Part shown: piece after piece, positions 33,934 to 46,722 of the stretch
Numbering within the stretch: the stretch's first letter is position 1
How the letters are laid out: each line of letters begins with the position of its first letter
Source of the DNA: Saxidomus purpurata
Lineage: Eukaryota; Mollusca; Bivalvia; Venerida; Veneridae
Length of the DNA stretch: 64,000 nucleotides
NCBI GenBank assembly: GCA_022818135.1
Contig: JAFMSR010000010.1
Span: 33,332,153 to 33,396,152, forward strand
Direction: 5' to 3'
Notes under the pieces: model-generated
The model's database searches: none
Seen by the model: the letters and a program-made list of their open reading frames with translations, nothing else
Told to the model about the DNA's origin: nothing
Program-made: the position numbers and the translations under genes

Positions 33934-36900
33934 GTAACTTAATTCTTTCTCACGTAATTACACCTAGAGCCTGCCTCTAGAAGGTTTTAGATATATGCAT
34001 TTTGGACTCTTGTGTTTGCTCGACTGTGTATGATATAATCATAATAATCAAAAGCTTTTAGAAACCATTTTGAGCCGGTGAACTTTTAACAACAGAAAAA
34101 CTGGTAATGTATAACTTTTCTTACGTGATAATTTCGTTGTTAGCATACCGTATTGTGACGTACATTCTATTCGTTAGGGATCATCTTTACATTCATTGAT
34201 AAAACTGGTTATATACAGGTCACACTTTTACATGTATTCGTGACTGTATAACAAACGTGTTATTAACATTATTTTTCTGAACTGATATTTCATATAATAA
34301 CAATTGATAATTGATAATAATCAAATAATTCATTATCAGTCATTATCAGTATTATACATTTAATAGAAATACATTCATACACAGCAAAGAATTTCTTATA
34401 AAAGTATTACGAATGTGCAAATGCGTGCTGTGAATTATTCATAGATATTAGCAGTTTCTCAGTTCCATTACGCTTTACACTTATTACTGGTCGCACGATC
34501 CTTTCATGCTTAAAACCGGGTCAGCTAAACAGACACGAAATCAGTGCTATATATTGCCCTTAAAAGGCATATGTTGCAGAGGTTGCATTGGGATATCATT
34601 CACATTTCTTTACGAAGACGAATACATAGTTAACCATACCAACGGTAACTAGAAATGTCTTTAAATGTCTTTAAAAAAGATAAGCGTCGTTGAGAGAACA
34701 ACATACCCGAGACCTGGATATTTCAGTCCGCACCTGCAGTCACAGATAAAGTCTTTTTTCAAGAATATCGTATACAGCAAAGAATTCATTCACAAATCAG
34801 GCGGACACTGTATACACCTAAACCGTGAATGGCAGTCTGTTTTAAGAAGAGGGTCATGTACAATTTCTGTTCGCCGCGCTTCCATTCGTAACGTTTGATT
34901 GGAGTAAAAATTAGGTTAAAAGCCAGCTTATTCAATTAAAACCGAAAAAACCTTCATTAGGATAAAGATATACCGTGAAAGCAGTGCTTTTGGTTTTCAA
35001 CAAATTTTCAAGAATTCCGTGGATGGGTATATTCACGTATTTTATATGTCAACGAAAAAACCTCATGACTTTTCAAGTTTCTATTTACAATTTACGTGCC
35101 AGCAAACTTGCATTTTCTTTTTAAATAATCCACGAAATTCTGTGTCCACTTATTTGTTAACAGCTGTGCACGATATTGGACGTTATCTTGTCGTTTGATG
35201 TTCATTCTAAACCAGTATAGTTAGGACACTCGTGTGCACATTTATATTTTTAGCACGGAGTGTAATATAATCTCTTAAAGACATGTATGTTCACACATCG
35301 GAATTAAGGCTGGAATAGCAAACTATTGATCATTCTTTTCATCTCTCTATGATCATTCTTACATCTATCTTCGCAATGATATTGGCAAATGATTACAAGA
35401 ATCACCTGAAAAGCATTGCCCTTCACGTCAAGGTCACAAGGTTAGAAACACCACCAAATCATCCAGATATGAACGCATAGATTGATATGTCCCTAAGTTT
35501 GTTCAAATATGTCTAGCTTAGTTTTTGACCTTTAACTATTTTTATGCCCCCGAAAGGTGGGCATATTAAAGCTTATCCTGAGCCATTGCATTAGGTAAAC
35601 TAAAAGGCTGTTTAAATATTGCTGTGTTTTAAAAGGAAATAACTCTGAAGTTAGATCTTGAATTCAGAGTTTGTGCTGGAGTGCTATACGTAATCAAATT
35701 TTAATGCCGGATGGCTTTACCTTAGCATGACTCTTAAATTTTAAACTGGGACGTTTTTTGAAAAGCATTAAATTTATCTCTAATATTGAGGATAACCGAT
35801 TCATACACGGAAGGTTATATGATTTTATACATATGTTATAACATGTATACCTCCTTGCCGAAAGATACACTTGAATTGAGATTGTAAAATTATACACTCT
35901 TTGTTCATTTTTTTTAAAAAGAAGGACAATATACATGGTAAACTATATTTAAAGTTATTAAAAATAACAGCTATGTAATAGATGATTCACATACGACAGG
36001 TTAAGATATTTTTGGTTTTCTGAGAAACCATACCTGTTTCCCGAAATAAAAAACTAACGAAATAAGGAAACGCTAAGGATGTAGAATACCCAGGTCTATT
36101 TTTTGTTGATCATAAGGAAAACATAGACTTAACAAAGGAACCGTAAAAGGGAACAATCAAAGGACTGAAAGTGCTGGAGGATCGATTGTCTCTGAACAAC
36201 ACAGTCTGCACACATACATGTGTAAATATCAGGACAACATAGACTGTACACATATATGTGTGAATATCAGGACAACCCTTGCACGAGAAAAGTTATAAAC
36301 TGGAGACACAACTGTCCACAAATTTTGACCTTTCACCATTTGTGTAAACTTTACTTTTGAGATAGGAACCCATGTGCTTACATTATGTCATTCAGTGACT
36401 ATGTTCAACTACCCTATGAAGTATTAAGCTGTGAATCGTAACTGAGAAATGGATTTTGACAAAACTGAACTGAAATTGTATGGTTTGAACAACTTTAAAT
36501 GTCATTCAAAAGTAATGGGATATGCCCATAAGGTTGATTGTATTGTACGAATTAATTGGGATTTAACGTCGCACCAAACAGCTAAGGTCATATTGCAACT
36601 TCCGGCTTTCATGGAGGAGGAAGACCCTGGGTGCCAATTCCCTGTATCATAATTTGAGGGTCATTTAGAAACTCCGAGGGTCATACCCTTTATTGTAAAA
36701 AAATAAAAGGCATGACTAAGTCTTATTCAGTTTACTTCTGTAAAACTGCAGGTGATACATCACAAAATGGTGGGTAATCAAAGGGTTGGCAAGACAACAG
36801 GTGTTTCTCTTTGGATGCTTTCCATTTTGTCACTGCATCTCAAAAGTCAAATTTGTCCACAAAGCGAATTTTTCATAAGTGCATTCAACCATAGACATTA

Positions 36901-39900
36901 AACTTGGATATTATTTGGCACACTTAAACCCCTTTCAATAGTGTAAAGTAGTGAAAAGTGAAATGTAAAGAGGTCCTATTTATACACATTCCTAAAGTTT
37001 GGTGCTCTTTCTTGTGACGCCATAAAAAGCACCATTTCTTTTCGCAATCAACCCTCGATGCATGACACTATGGATATTCGTGACCAATAATTTTCAGGAC
37101 TTGAACCGTTTTTGCGTCCCCTGAAAATTCGTACCATTTCTAAAGTTATGCTTTCGCACGATACAGGTATTGCCTATTTTCATATTAGGAATCAACACAC
37201 ACAAAAACGCAATGGTACAAAATGCGGGTCGATCCGAAATCAGACGACAACGACGACGCAATAGGGTCAAAATTAGACATATCCCATACCGGAAGCGTAT
37301 TTTATCAACAATTTATCTTGCATTTCGAAGCGTTTTGAGAGGTTTTGAAATGTTGTTTTTGTAGTAATTTGATCATACACATTTTAATTGCGTCATAGAA
37401 GACGCTCTCTGCTATTTCTGTTGCGTCATTGACAAAATGAGCGCGTCAAAACCGCAGAAAACGCGCTCTCGCGGAACACTGAATTTAGTGTATCCGGTGT
37501 AGCGATACGTATTTCACGGGTCTTACATTTCTCATGTCACACCGGTCTGACGATAAAAGACGCGTAGGAAAACAGTTCTATACAGAACAGATACCTCGTT
37601 GATTTAAGTTACAAATTATAAGAAAGACAACAATATAATATTATGCTTTTCTGTAATGTTTTGATATTATTTAGATCTGTTACTATATTATAATTTTTAA
37701 AACAGAGGACAGTAATATAGAACTACTTTTCGGTCGTATTCGACAAAAAATTGTGTTAAGAGTTCGGCCGTAAGGGTCTGAAATACTCTGTTAACTTTGG
37801 ATACGATTGGATAAATCCAATCGATCCAAAAAGGCGTGTTGATGTAACGTATCACTGTCTAACTAAAAAATAATTCTGTACTTGGTTGTATTTAACAGAA
37901 AGTGAACTATTTTCGCAGAAATTTACATTCACAACAAGTAAGGCTAATTTGGTATGCAAGACGGAATTGTCATCAGGCAAAACAACACAATAACAATTGT
38001 TATGCAATCTGGTGCATCATTTAAAATATTAATCAGTTTAGCGCTGATTTGATGCTGATTATTTTCACATACAAATATTGAAACAATGTTTGTGAAAGCA
38101 CTGTCTACACATTCAATGTTTTCCGAATCCGAAACAGAAATTTGATAAAAGATGTCACAGCAAGCAAACAATTTGTCAGTTTGTATATGAAGGTGTCATT
38201 GTAGACATATAATGCTTTCATTCTATGCACTGTATGCAGAAGAGGTGTCACTATATGTATGCAAACTGTCGCTTTGTACATAGTTATGTGTCATTGTATA
38301 CTTGTAAAAAAACCGCTGTATGATTGTTAATTGCCAATGATATACATGTATGTCCTTTGTAATGTTTTATTGCACGGGTTCAGTGTTTACATGTTATGCA
38401 AGGTATCACTGTATGCATGTCAGATTTCTATGTACATGTATGATAATCATTGCTAGTTGCCAATAATAAATGTCCTTTATCAATTCTATTTTATTGCAAT
38501 GTAATGTGTTACTACACCGAAAGATTTTAACAACGCAAAAATTGGAAAAACTTCTGTAAAAATTTTGTTAAACAATATTGAATGAAAATTTATTTAGTAT
38601 AGAAATTTAATCTAGTATGTTGCGTTCAAATTTAACAGAAATCCATATTTGGTATAGCCACTGTTAGCGTGAATGCAGGGCACTTGTAGCATAGATGTCA
38701 CTTTATGCACATGAATGTCACTGTATATTTTTATAAAGTTTATACATGCTATTAGTACAAATGGTGTCACAGTATGTCTGTTTATTTCAATGGACACATA
38801 AGGTTGCACTGTATGAATGCGTAATGCTTTGGTATACATTAAAGACTTAACTGTTTGTATATATGCTTGTTCGACATCAGTGTATGCTTGTGGTGTCATT
38901 GTATGTGTGTTAAGTGTCACTGTTTCCATGTAAGGCTCCACTGTATCCATTAGGATTTTAACTGTTTCCGTTATAGGAGAGTACAACATGGATTTGGATG
39001 CTGCTTCATTAGCCTATGGAATAAGTCAATACTTTATCGACTACACCGGAAAACAAATAGCGTATCTACAGGACTTAGACAACAGGACTGCGCATGCCAA
39101 GACACACACAAAAACTATTATAAAATTTAATGAGGTATGTAGGATTATAACATTTCTTCTTAAACTTTTAAAGAGCTATAGTCGGAATTTAAAACAGTCA
39201 GATGATTAAGCAGTATCACCATATATAACGACTCCGGATAAAGCGAAATTCTTGATATAAGGAACAAATTCGTAATTTCGAAACGCTTACCTTACCTTAG
39301 TTTTCATATCATCCGAGTTCTTAAAGTAACGTAAACTTCAATTTTTTAAAACTAACACTAAGAGCAAGCTTTAGAAACTATGATGTATACACTAGCAACA
39401 CAATAATTTATTCCTCTAACTAATACCATAATAACACCATTTGATTTTATGATATTCAAAGACATACAATAATGGTATACAGCGTGGAAGAACACTTGTC
39501 AAACAGTTTCAGAACAGAAGCATGTTAATGTTTACATTTCCATGACATTTTTACTGACCGCTTAATAAAAAATATTGAACGTCATGATTAAGATAATTTG
39601 CAATAAAGAGCTAAGTGTGTCACTCAACTAACAAAAAAAAAAATAAAAAAAAATGTTCAAATGTATACGACGTTACGTCACGTCCGCTTTATATTGTTAT
39701 TCTGATGAAGGCTTTCGCCGAAACGTTAATATGAAAATGATGATATAAAAACGTTGTTGTAATAATGTGTTGTTGTTGAATTTTCCATTTTTATTTTCAC
39801 TCAACTAACCAAATTAATGTGATATGAAATTATCTCAGATAAGGTTTTTTTCCTGGCTTATCTCTGAAAAATTCTATATTAAAAAGTATTATACACTGTG

Positions 39901-42900
39901 TTTGTTATTTTATCTAGGGAAAGCAATATACAATTACATCTAATACGACATGTCAGACTGACGATATCACCACAAAAATGGAATCACCCTGTATACCAGG
40001 TAAAAACTCCCTGTTTGAAAGATATGTTTACCAAGAAAAAAGTCGTCTGGTTTTCTTTCCCTATTTGTGTGTGTAAAATATCGTCTAAAACACAATCTTT
40101 TCATGCGTAAAAAGTTTGTAAAGTTAAGTTAAAATCACTCAATCGTTCTATATATATACTAAACGAATCTTCTAACGCACCGCCTGCCTTTTTCCTTCTT
40201 TATTTAATTATCAACCCTCCAAATATCTTCCAGCTTGTTTTAAGCAATGGGTGAATGACAGCTATCATGTCTTGCATTTATTAAGACACCGGGTAGTTAC
40301 TTCCGTTACATAAATTTCAAAATGATTGAGTGGTACAATGATTTATCAGAGAATTTGATATATGACGTTTAAAGGTCCATTACTAACACCAAATCGAATT
40401 TTCTTTTAAATCTGGAATTGTAACAGGGAAATACAGCTTGAAACTGGCTTCTAAAACTTTACAATAGCCGTGGAGTATTTCCCTGTTTGTCATACTGCTG
40501 CAGAGAAACAAGTGAATGTTTTTGTTTTTCCTTAGATTGACCTGGGTGGTCTTTTTGTCTTACTTTCGCTTTAATGCATGTTGTAAATCACTGATATACT
40601 TTGCACATCATTGGAAGTTAAGTTCTTCAACTATGATTCAAAATAGGTTTGCCTATTCATGTACAACATATTTACAGCCTCTCTCTGGGAGAATTCTGGA
40701 AAATTACAAAGATATTTGAAAACTGGAAAACCTACTTTCGTTTTCGAAAAGGCAAAATATAATTCATTAATTCTTTTGTTAAACTCAAATTTTCAACATA
40801 ATATGGTCACATTCGATGCAGTATGTCATAGTTTTCCTTCTGCGAAGACGCCCGTTACAGTTCCAGATTTAAAAGAAAATTCTATTTGGTGTTAGTAATG
40901 GACCTTTTAACCTCTGTAAACATAACGTGGGTTATTTCCTTGATGCTCTTCCTTAGGAAATTCACTCTTAAAACTTCTCTTCCGTATGGAATTTGTATCT
41001 ATCTTAACCTGCGAGATTAAATGCGAGACATGATAGCTTTCGTGCACAGATAGCTAAAAATAAGCTGGCTGATATTATAAGGGTTGATACTTAAATAAAG
41101 AAAAGAAGAAAATAGGCAGATGGTGGGTTAGAAGTTTTGTTTAGTACATTTTTAAAAGATTATGTGTATCTTCAGACGAATGTGGTTGCTATATGAGGGT
41201 AGGTCAGCTAACATGTGTATTTCTTACAGGGAGAGCTGGTTGAAAACGAAAAACAAACACCATATGATTGTTTTTATCAGTATGTTTTCTCAAAACACTC
41301 ATGAATGCACCGGCTCGCATATCGTCACAAACAGTATTGACCTTCAAACACTAAATGTTGATAGTTTATAAACGACGGTGTGCATTCCAATAGTTGTTAT
41401 GTTGTAGGGTCATCATGGCGCATATCATTTACACTTTTCGTCAAACAACGCATCTCGTACCTTGGTAACCTTTCATTATCTTATGTTCGTTCAAGTAAAA
41501 ATAGCCCAGTTTGATGAACGTGTCACCATCGTCAAACGGACATTTTAAAGGCTAAACATTACTACTACATGTACTTATATACTCATGTACATATGTTCCA
41601 TCAAGTACAGATGGTAATCAAACTTCTTTACGGTTTAATATTTGTGTGTGTAATGAAGTCGCAAAAAAAGCATACGTATGTGACTAACTGTACATTGCAG
41701 ATGATGCGACACTGTTCGGGGCGCATTCATTCCCCGCAGGCGTAATGGCGGAGGTCTGGTTCGTACCCGACAAAATAACTGGCGGATCTAAAAGAATCTC
41801 GGTCACCAAAGACGGCTGTTTACCTCTGTCACAGTCCATAATAACAGGTGGACCAGGTATGAGTTACTTCTACCTCAATCCAAAATAACAGGTTGACTTG
41901 GTATGAGCTACTTCTGACTCTGTCCATGATAACAGGAGGACAATGTATGATGTACTTCTGTCTCAGTTCATATTCTCAGGCTACTTCTGTCTCAATCCAT
42001 AATAACAGAGGGACGAGCTATAAGCTATTTTTGTCTTAATATTCCATAATGACAGATGAAACAGGTATGAGCTACTTCTGTTTCAGTCCATTATAACAGG
42101 TTGACTTGTATGAACTGTTTCTGTCTCAGTCCGTAATAACAGGTGGACAAGGTAAATGCTTTTTCTGTCCCAATCCATAATAACAGGTGGAGCAGGTAAG
42201 TGCTTTTTCTGTCCCAATCCATAATAACAGGTGGACCAGGTATGAACTGCTTCTGTCTCAGTCCATAATAACAGGTGGACCAGGTATGAACTGCTTCTGT
42301 CTCAGTCCATAATAACAGGTGGACCAGGTATGAGCTGCTTCTGTCTCAGTCCATAATAACAGGTGGACCAGGTATGAGCTACTTCCATTTCAGTCTATAA
42401 TAACAGGTGGACCAGGTATGAACTGCTTCTGTCTCAGTCCATAATAACAGGTGGACCAGGTAAGTGCTTTTTCTGTCCCAATCCATAATAACAGGTGGAC
42501 CAGGTATGAACTGCTTCTGTCTCAGTCCATAATAACAGGTGGACCAGGTATGAACTGCTTCTGTCTCAGTCCATAATAACAGGTGGACCAGGTATGAACT
42601 GCTCCTGTCTTAGTCCATAATAACAGGTGGACCAGGTATGAGCTACTTCCATTTCAGTCTATAATAACAGGTGGACCAGGTATGAACTGCTTCTGTCTCA
42701 GTCCATAATAACAGGTGGAGCAGGTAAGTGCTTTTTCTGTCCCAATCCATAATAACAGGTGGACCAGGTATGAACTGCTTCTGTCTCAGTCCATAATAAC
42801 AGGTGGACCAGGTATGAGCTACTTCCATTTCAGTCCATAATAACAGGTTGACCAGGTATGAACTGCTTCTGTCTCAATCCGTAATAACAGGTGGAGCAGG

Positions 42901-44731
42901 TATGAGCTTCTTCTGTCTCAGTCCATAATAACAGCTGGACCAGGTATGAGCTTCTTCTCTCTCGATAAATCATAACAGGTAGACCAGGTATGAGCTACTT
43001 CCACCTCAATCTATAATAACAGGTGAACCAGGTATGAGTTACTTGTACCTCAGTCCATAATAACAGGTGAACCAGGTGTAGACTAAATGCTTATACTGAA
43101 TTGCTTATAGGTCTCACATTGTCCAAGAAGCATATATTTACTGTAAAATCTTTATTCAGACAACTTTTTAAAGTTATTAATTTCATATACACCCACACTA
43201 CATATGAAAACTGATGCTGCTAATGTTTTGCGATGGCTGTGAGGTAAAACATAAATTGACATCTAAAGTTCATTAGGTAATGTTTCCCCTACAAAAAGTC
43301 TCTAAAACTGGTTCCCAGAACGCAATTGTTTTTAATGTAATTTCAGTATTAACTGGCTTTCTTCTTAAAAGGGAAACACGCCGGCAAGACTTCCGATATT
43401 TTAACAGCATATTACTCCTCAAAGGGTTTTGTTTTCAGAATAATAATTAGCCGTACTTACGTCAATATTCATCCTTAAACAAAACGGGGAACCTACATTT
43501 TCGACTAGGTTCACGATATAGTATCAGATGCCTGTGGCTTTGCATTTGTGCAGAACAATTTTCTTATAGAATATGTTTTTATATAATGAACTTATTATTC
43601 CGAATCAAATTGTCATATAAAATATGTCTAAAATTTATGAAATACAACACAAGGGATGTTCAAAATGTAATTATTTATCAAGTATTGTATGTGTAGTATT
43701 TTTCCTATTTTGTATTTGGTTGTTAAGTTTATATCGAGTTGATTGGTTATCTAAACCGGCAGAATACTGTGCCTAGAAATTTGATGAACAATGTAGGTGG
43801 CAAAATCATTGTTAGTAAAGAAACGAAGAAAACGGATTCCTATTCTTACATGAAACGAAGAAAGCGAGTCACGTCTGGTTAGAAATGAAGAAAAAGACAC
43901 TATGTTGTAGAAACTGAAAAATGTGAACCTTTCGGTAAGAAATGAAGAAATAGTCAGAAATATGATCAAACATATCAAACTGGAAAATTGGCACCAATTG
44001 GCGAAGACAAAGACAGTTGTCCCCTCCTGCTTAGAAACTAAGATAACTACGGCTTCTAGTAAGATATAAGGGAAACACAACTGGTATCCAAAAACTGAAT
44101 CTATCTTTTAAATGCTGCACTTAACATGAACAATCTTGGACAGATTTAAAATAATAAATTCTCTATACGTGACAGGTTATTACCCATCTGCGCTGAGACA
44201 CATTTGTTTTTTACTTACAGTTTCCATTCAGTAGTATTGGCTTCAATTCAAACTATACTTAATTTCAGATTATATTCTGCGTACGAGTTTGTTTCAGAAC
44301 GTGACAAAGGGGATCACTGATCCAACAGCATTCAATATACCGGCTATTTGCAATCATCCAATGTCTGCCGATGATGCGGTAATGTGCTTTTCTGTATTCA
44401 ATTCAAACAAATTGGATGCTACACTTTGTTTAGCCCTTAGCATGTTAAAGTTTTAAAAGTCCAAGATTTGTTTCTATTTGAATGATAAACTTATCATTGG
44501 GGTGTTCAGCTGACCTGAAAAACAACATCAAGTATATGATAATACAGCCTAGTAGACAATGATGTCAAATTCATGTTTGTACAATAAAAGTTTGAATGTT
44601 GCCAAATATACACCTCAGACTAATGAATCAATAATAAATAATTATGATTAAAAGTAAAGCAAAAGACATATCTTAAACTAATACGTACCTTTGTCTATTC
44701 ATTTCAGCTTTACTTCAGAAAAACAGACTGA
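33810..44731 (+). CDS. ependymin-related secreted protein (six exons, about 217 aa)
   Basis: The CDS is the join of 33810-33933, 38977-39134, 39918-39999, 41701-41856, 44269-44378 and 44708-44731; all junctions keep frame. Residues 1-26 form a signal peptide (MMFKSIDKCVLVAFCTSTIL and on to SAA). The mature protein begins CCFPDQW, the hallmark N-terminus of ependymin-related proteins. Then come a YFIDYTGKQIAYLQD strand, KQYTITSNTTC, PCIP, an AHSFPAGVMAEVWF segment, CLPLS and GITDPTAFNIPAIC, in the order and spacing of that family. Sequons NRT, NTT and NVT suggest N-glycosylation. Ependymin-family proteins are secreted calcium-binding glycoproteins; their molluscan roles are poorly defined. The total of 217 aa is normal for the family. 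Introns 1 and 4 carry minisatellites next to splice sites. Confidence 0.85.
35370..35620. repeat. dispersed bivalve-type repeat with short hairpin
   Basis: TTTTTATGCCCCCGAAAGGT and the following GGGCATATTAAA form a compact inverted end, preceded by GGTCAAGGTCACA-like sequence (around 35430). Similar ends begin other repeats here (20249, 55831, 47259). It lies in intron 1 of the ependymin-related gene. Confidence 0.45.
36540..36655. repeat. SINE-like dispersed repeat fragment
   Basis: Contains GGGATTTAACGTCGCACC, AGGTCATATTGCAACTTCC and GGAGGAAGACCCTGGGTGCC, motifs I know as common in bivalve interspersed repeats. The 67-codon frame across it is not a gene. It lies in intron 1 of the ependymin-related gene. 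Confidence 0.6.
38180..38975. repeat. degenerate minisatellite ending at the exon 2 acceptor
   Basis: Loose units of about 27-30 bp around GTGTCACTGTATG(CATG) run up to the 3' splice site of exon 2. The 125-codon minus-strand frame (38612-38989) shows the periodicity as recurring TVxP / TETV blocks and is a by-product. Confidence 0.6.
38977..39134 (+). CDS. ependymin-related exon 2
   Basis: The acceptor GTTATAG precedes GAGAGTAC. The exon encodes EYNMDLDAASLAYGISQYFI, then DYTGKQIAYLQDLDNRTAHA and KTHTKTIIKFNE, and ends in phase 0 at GAG/GTATGT. It contains the sequon NRT. A 73-codon frame starting at 38988 is the internal part of this exon plus read-through into the intron. Confidence 0.82.
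39918..39999 (+). CDS. ependymin-related exon 3
   Basis: The acceptor ATTTTATCTAG precedes GGAAAGCAATATAC. The exon encodes GKQYTITSNTTCQTDDITTK then MESPCIP, with two cysteines and the sequon NTT. The donor CCAG/GTAAAA is phase 1. Confidence 0.85.
40153..41150. mobile_element. foldback DNA element with long inverted repeats
   Basis: The left arm (CTAACGCACCGCCTGCCTTT from 40172) is the inverted counterpart of the right arm ending GGCAGATGGTGGGTTAG at 41131; the arms exceed 150 bp. A second partial copy lies at 60266-60520. The element sits in intron 3 of the ependymin-related gene and contains another element (40373-40906). Confidence 0.75.
40373..40906. mobile_element. nested MITE with about 45-bp inverted repeats and TTAA flanks
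   Basis: The ends AGGTCCATTACTAACACCAA and its complement are near-identical over about 45 bp, with TTAA on both sides (40369-40372, 40907-40910). The right end carries one extra T. TTAA duplication suggests a piggyBac-like source. The interior is non-coding. Confidence 0.7.
41701..41856 (+). CDS. ependymin-related exon 4
   Basis: The acceptor TACATTGCAG ends at 41700. The exon encodes DDATLFGAHSFPAGVMAEVW, FVPDKITGGSKRISVTKDGC and LPLSQSIITGGP, closing in phase 1 at CCAG/GTATGA. Its last 22 nt (TCCATAATAACAGGTGGACCAG) plus the start of the intron are the parent of the minisatellite that follows. Confidence 0.87.
41857..43080 (+). repeat. 44-bp minisatellite derived from the exon 4 donor junction
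   Basis: About 28 head-to-tail units. The typical unit reads TCCATAATAACAGGTGGACC AGGTATGAACTGCTTCTGTC TCAG (in pieces; period 44, for example 42261 to 42305). The first 22 nt repeat the end of exon 4. The rest supplies a GTATGA donor and a pyrimidine-rich TGCTTCTGTCTCAG that looks like a 3' splice site. At least three units (near 42191, 42457 and 42720) have the perfect donor GTAAGT. The first units, next to exon 4, and the last ones are more diverged than the middle. Confidence 0.93.
44269..44378 (+). CDS. ependymin-related exon 5
   Basis: The acceptor TACTTAATTTCAG precedes ATTATATTCTG. The exon encodes DYILRTSLFQNVTKGITDPT then AFNIPAICNHPMSADDA, including the sequon NVT and the IC cysteine near the family's C-terminus. 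The donor GCG/GTAATG is phase 0. If it is not used, the frame reads on to a TAA near 44455 with an unrelated tail. Confidence 0.8.
44708..44731 (+). CDS. ependymin-related exon 6 (terminal, short)
   Basis: A strong acceptor (TTTGTCTATTCATTTCAG) precedes LYFRKTD and a TGA in the frame left by exon 5. The exon is very short, so it rests on splice-site quality and phase only. Confidence 0.5.
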   Translation, partial: LYFRKTD

Positions 44732-44912
44732 TAAAAGCCAAAACTGATATTAAAAAAGTATTTGTCCAGCGCTCAAGATTTCATTACCTGCCGATGTAAT
44801 ACGTTGATTTCTCTGACAATTATACATGTATATAGTTTCTGTAGTCATGGTGATTATAAAGATACAACATTGCTGTTAATAATAGTTGTGGAATCTACTT
44901 CAATATGTAGAA

Positions 44913-44991
44913 AATAAAAGAAATACATAAGTTGAAGCTTATTTATTTAATTAACATACTTGATTTGACATGTGTACAATTGTAAAATAAA
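44913..44991 (+). terminator. polyadenylation signals of the ependymin-related gene
   Basis: AATAAA occurs at 44913-44918 and 44986-44991, 180-260 bp past the proposed stop. Confidence 0.45.
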
Positions 44992-44999
44992 GTGTCACT

Positions 45000-46255
45000 T
45001 AAAGGAAAAGGGACATTGTTGATGTTGTTTTGTTGAAATATCCACCATTTCCAGTTTCATTAGTTAAATTTAGAAATATGTGAATCTGAAAAATTTCAGT
45101 TTCCGAAAAAAAAGTATTGATAAGTTTAATGATGTTAAATCGTCTGTGCGACACGAAAAGTACAAAAAATTTATGCAGAAATAGTTTCGAATTTGTTTAT
45201 CTTTTCTGACAAAGTAGATATATTTGTTTTGGACTTTTCATTTCAATTTTATCAAAAAGTTCGTGGAAAGTGCTCTTATTTCTTTATTTTCTTAAGCATT
45301 TCAGATAAAGTTTCTCAATTACCTATTACTGCATCCTTCGTTTGAAATAAGAAAAAAGTTTCAATAGTGACGTTTAAATTCGTTATTAATGTTTGGTAAT
45401 GTCAGCGTTTACTTTTTGACAAACTGATGGTTTTATATTTCACATATAATAAATTTTAACCTTGTATAATCAATTTTAAACCTAGACTTAGGGTGATATA
45501 TATAACAAGCATAACGGTCGCCCGACATATCCTGTTAGTAGCGGACTTTTAAATTCTCAAAACCTACATTCCAAATACAAAAATATTGTAAAAATAAAGA
45601 ATGTAAGAATTAAATGACGCGACGTATTAGTTAGAAAGGATTTTGTAATTATGTACAAGTAATTTGTTCAGGAGAAGCCATTATATAATTGTCAGTAGTG
45701 CGAATAGCTAGCGCTAAGACATATAAATTTTGTCAGGGTTAGTAATTAGAAATACCTTATACGTATTCTGGGTAATTATCTCTAAATTTTGGGGGAGGAT
45801 AAAGTAATGCAGTCATTAGTTCTTAATTTTCCTTTCAAGCATCGAATGCAATTTACTGTGGGTTATTTCTCTTCCAAAAAGAGGAAGAGAAAATGAATAG
45901 GGAATTATCTTGTATAAAGTTACCATCTTAAAAGAGAACAAATGGAGTGTTGCCTTTCAGCTTATAAATTGACGTAACTATAGCGACCTTAGCTAGAATG
46001 TAGTTTACAGACAAAACACAACGCGAAAAAACAAGTTCCTGGAAATAGTAACAATGGGTTTTTACGAAAATTAATTTGGAAATTACTGTCAGAGCTCTTA
46101 AGGTTTTTTAACAGTATTAATTTCAAATTTGCCATATCATGCGTAAAGTAAGTGAAGCATTTGTACACGGCTACTAGACAAAAATAGCAACGTTTATGTA
46201 AACTTGCGTCCTAAAATCAGTATCCAATAGTAATTTTTTTTAAAGTTAGTACTTG
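45000..46255. other. AT-rich intergenic region
   Basis: No supported gene or repeat boundary; no frame longer than about 60 codons. Confidence 0.5.
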
Positions 46256-46259
46256 TTAA

Positions 46260-46677
46260 AGTGACATTATCCGCATCTAACTGCACAAAGTGTATTTTGG
46301 TGACAGTTTTATAAAAGCTATTTTTGGTTGCTGTGCATTGAAATGTGTTAAATTAATGATAATGCCGCATTAGTATTAGAAGTTGGTGCTTTAGAAATAA
46401 AAAAATTGGACTGATAAAATGATAGTTGATTGTGTCGTTGTTGTTGTTGGTAGAGATTTCGACAGTGGAATGGAAGCAACTCCTGCATGCAGTTGTTTTT
46501 TTCTAAAAAGACTCTCCCAGTCAAAATAAGAAAATCAATATTTGGAAAGTTATTATTTCATACTGGTAGCAGGAAGAGTTTGTTGTATTGGGTTAAAAGC
46601 TATTATTTCCTCTTCCCTTTTTGACACACACCTATTTCAGCTAGAGTTTTACTTGAAAAAATGCGCATAATTCCACT
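46260..46677. mobile_element. TTAA-flanked MITE, copy 1
   Basis: Inverted ends AGTGACATTATCCGCAT and ATGCGCATAATTCCACT lie between TTAA at 46256-46259 and 46678-46681; 418 bp. It is closely similar over its full length to 59474-59893. TTAA target duplications are characteristic of piggyBac-type elements. Confidence 0.85.
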
Positions 46678-46722
46678 TTAAATAACAAATAAACATATTT
46701 CATATAATCCTTCTGTTTAGGC

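Noticed and set aside
38612..38989. 125-codon minus-strand frame, the longest in the window
   Set aside because: It is periodic, follows the degenerate minisatellite and overlaps ependymin-related exon 2 on the other strand.
42643..42828. 61-codon minus-strand repetitive frame (LHLLLWTETEAVHTWSTCYY)
   Set aside because: It reads through the 44-bp splice-junction minisatellite in antisense.
43751..44080. 109-codon minus-strand frame rich in Ser/Phe
   Set aside because: Antisense of GAAGAAA-rich intron 4 sequence of the ependymin-related gene; no homology seen.
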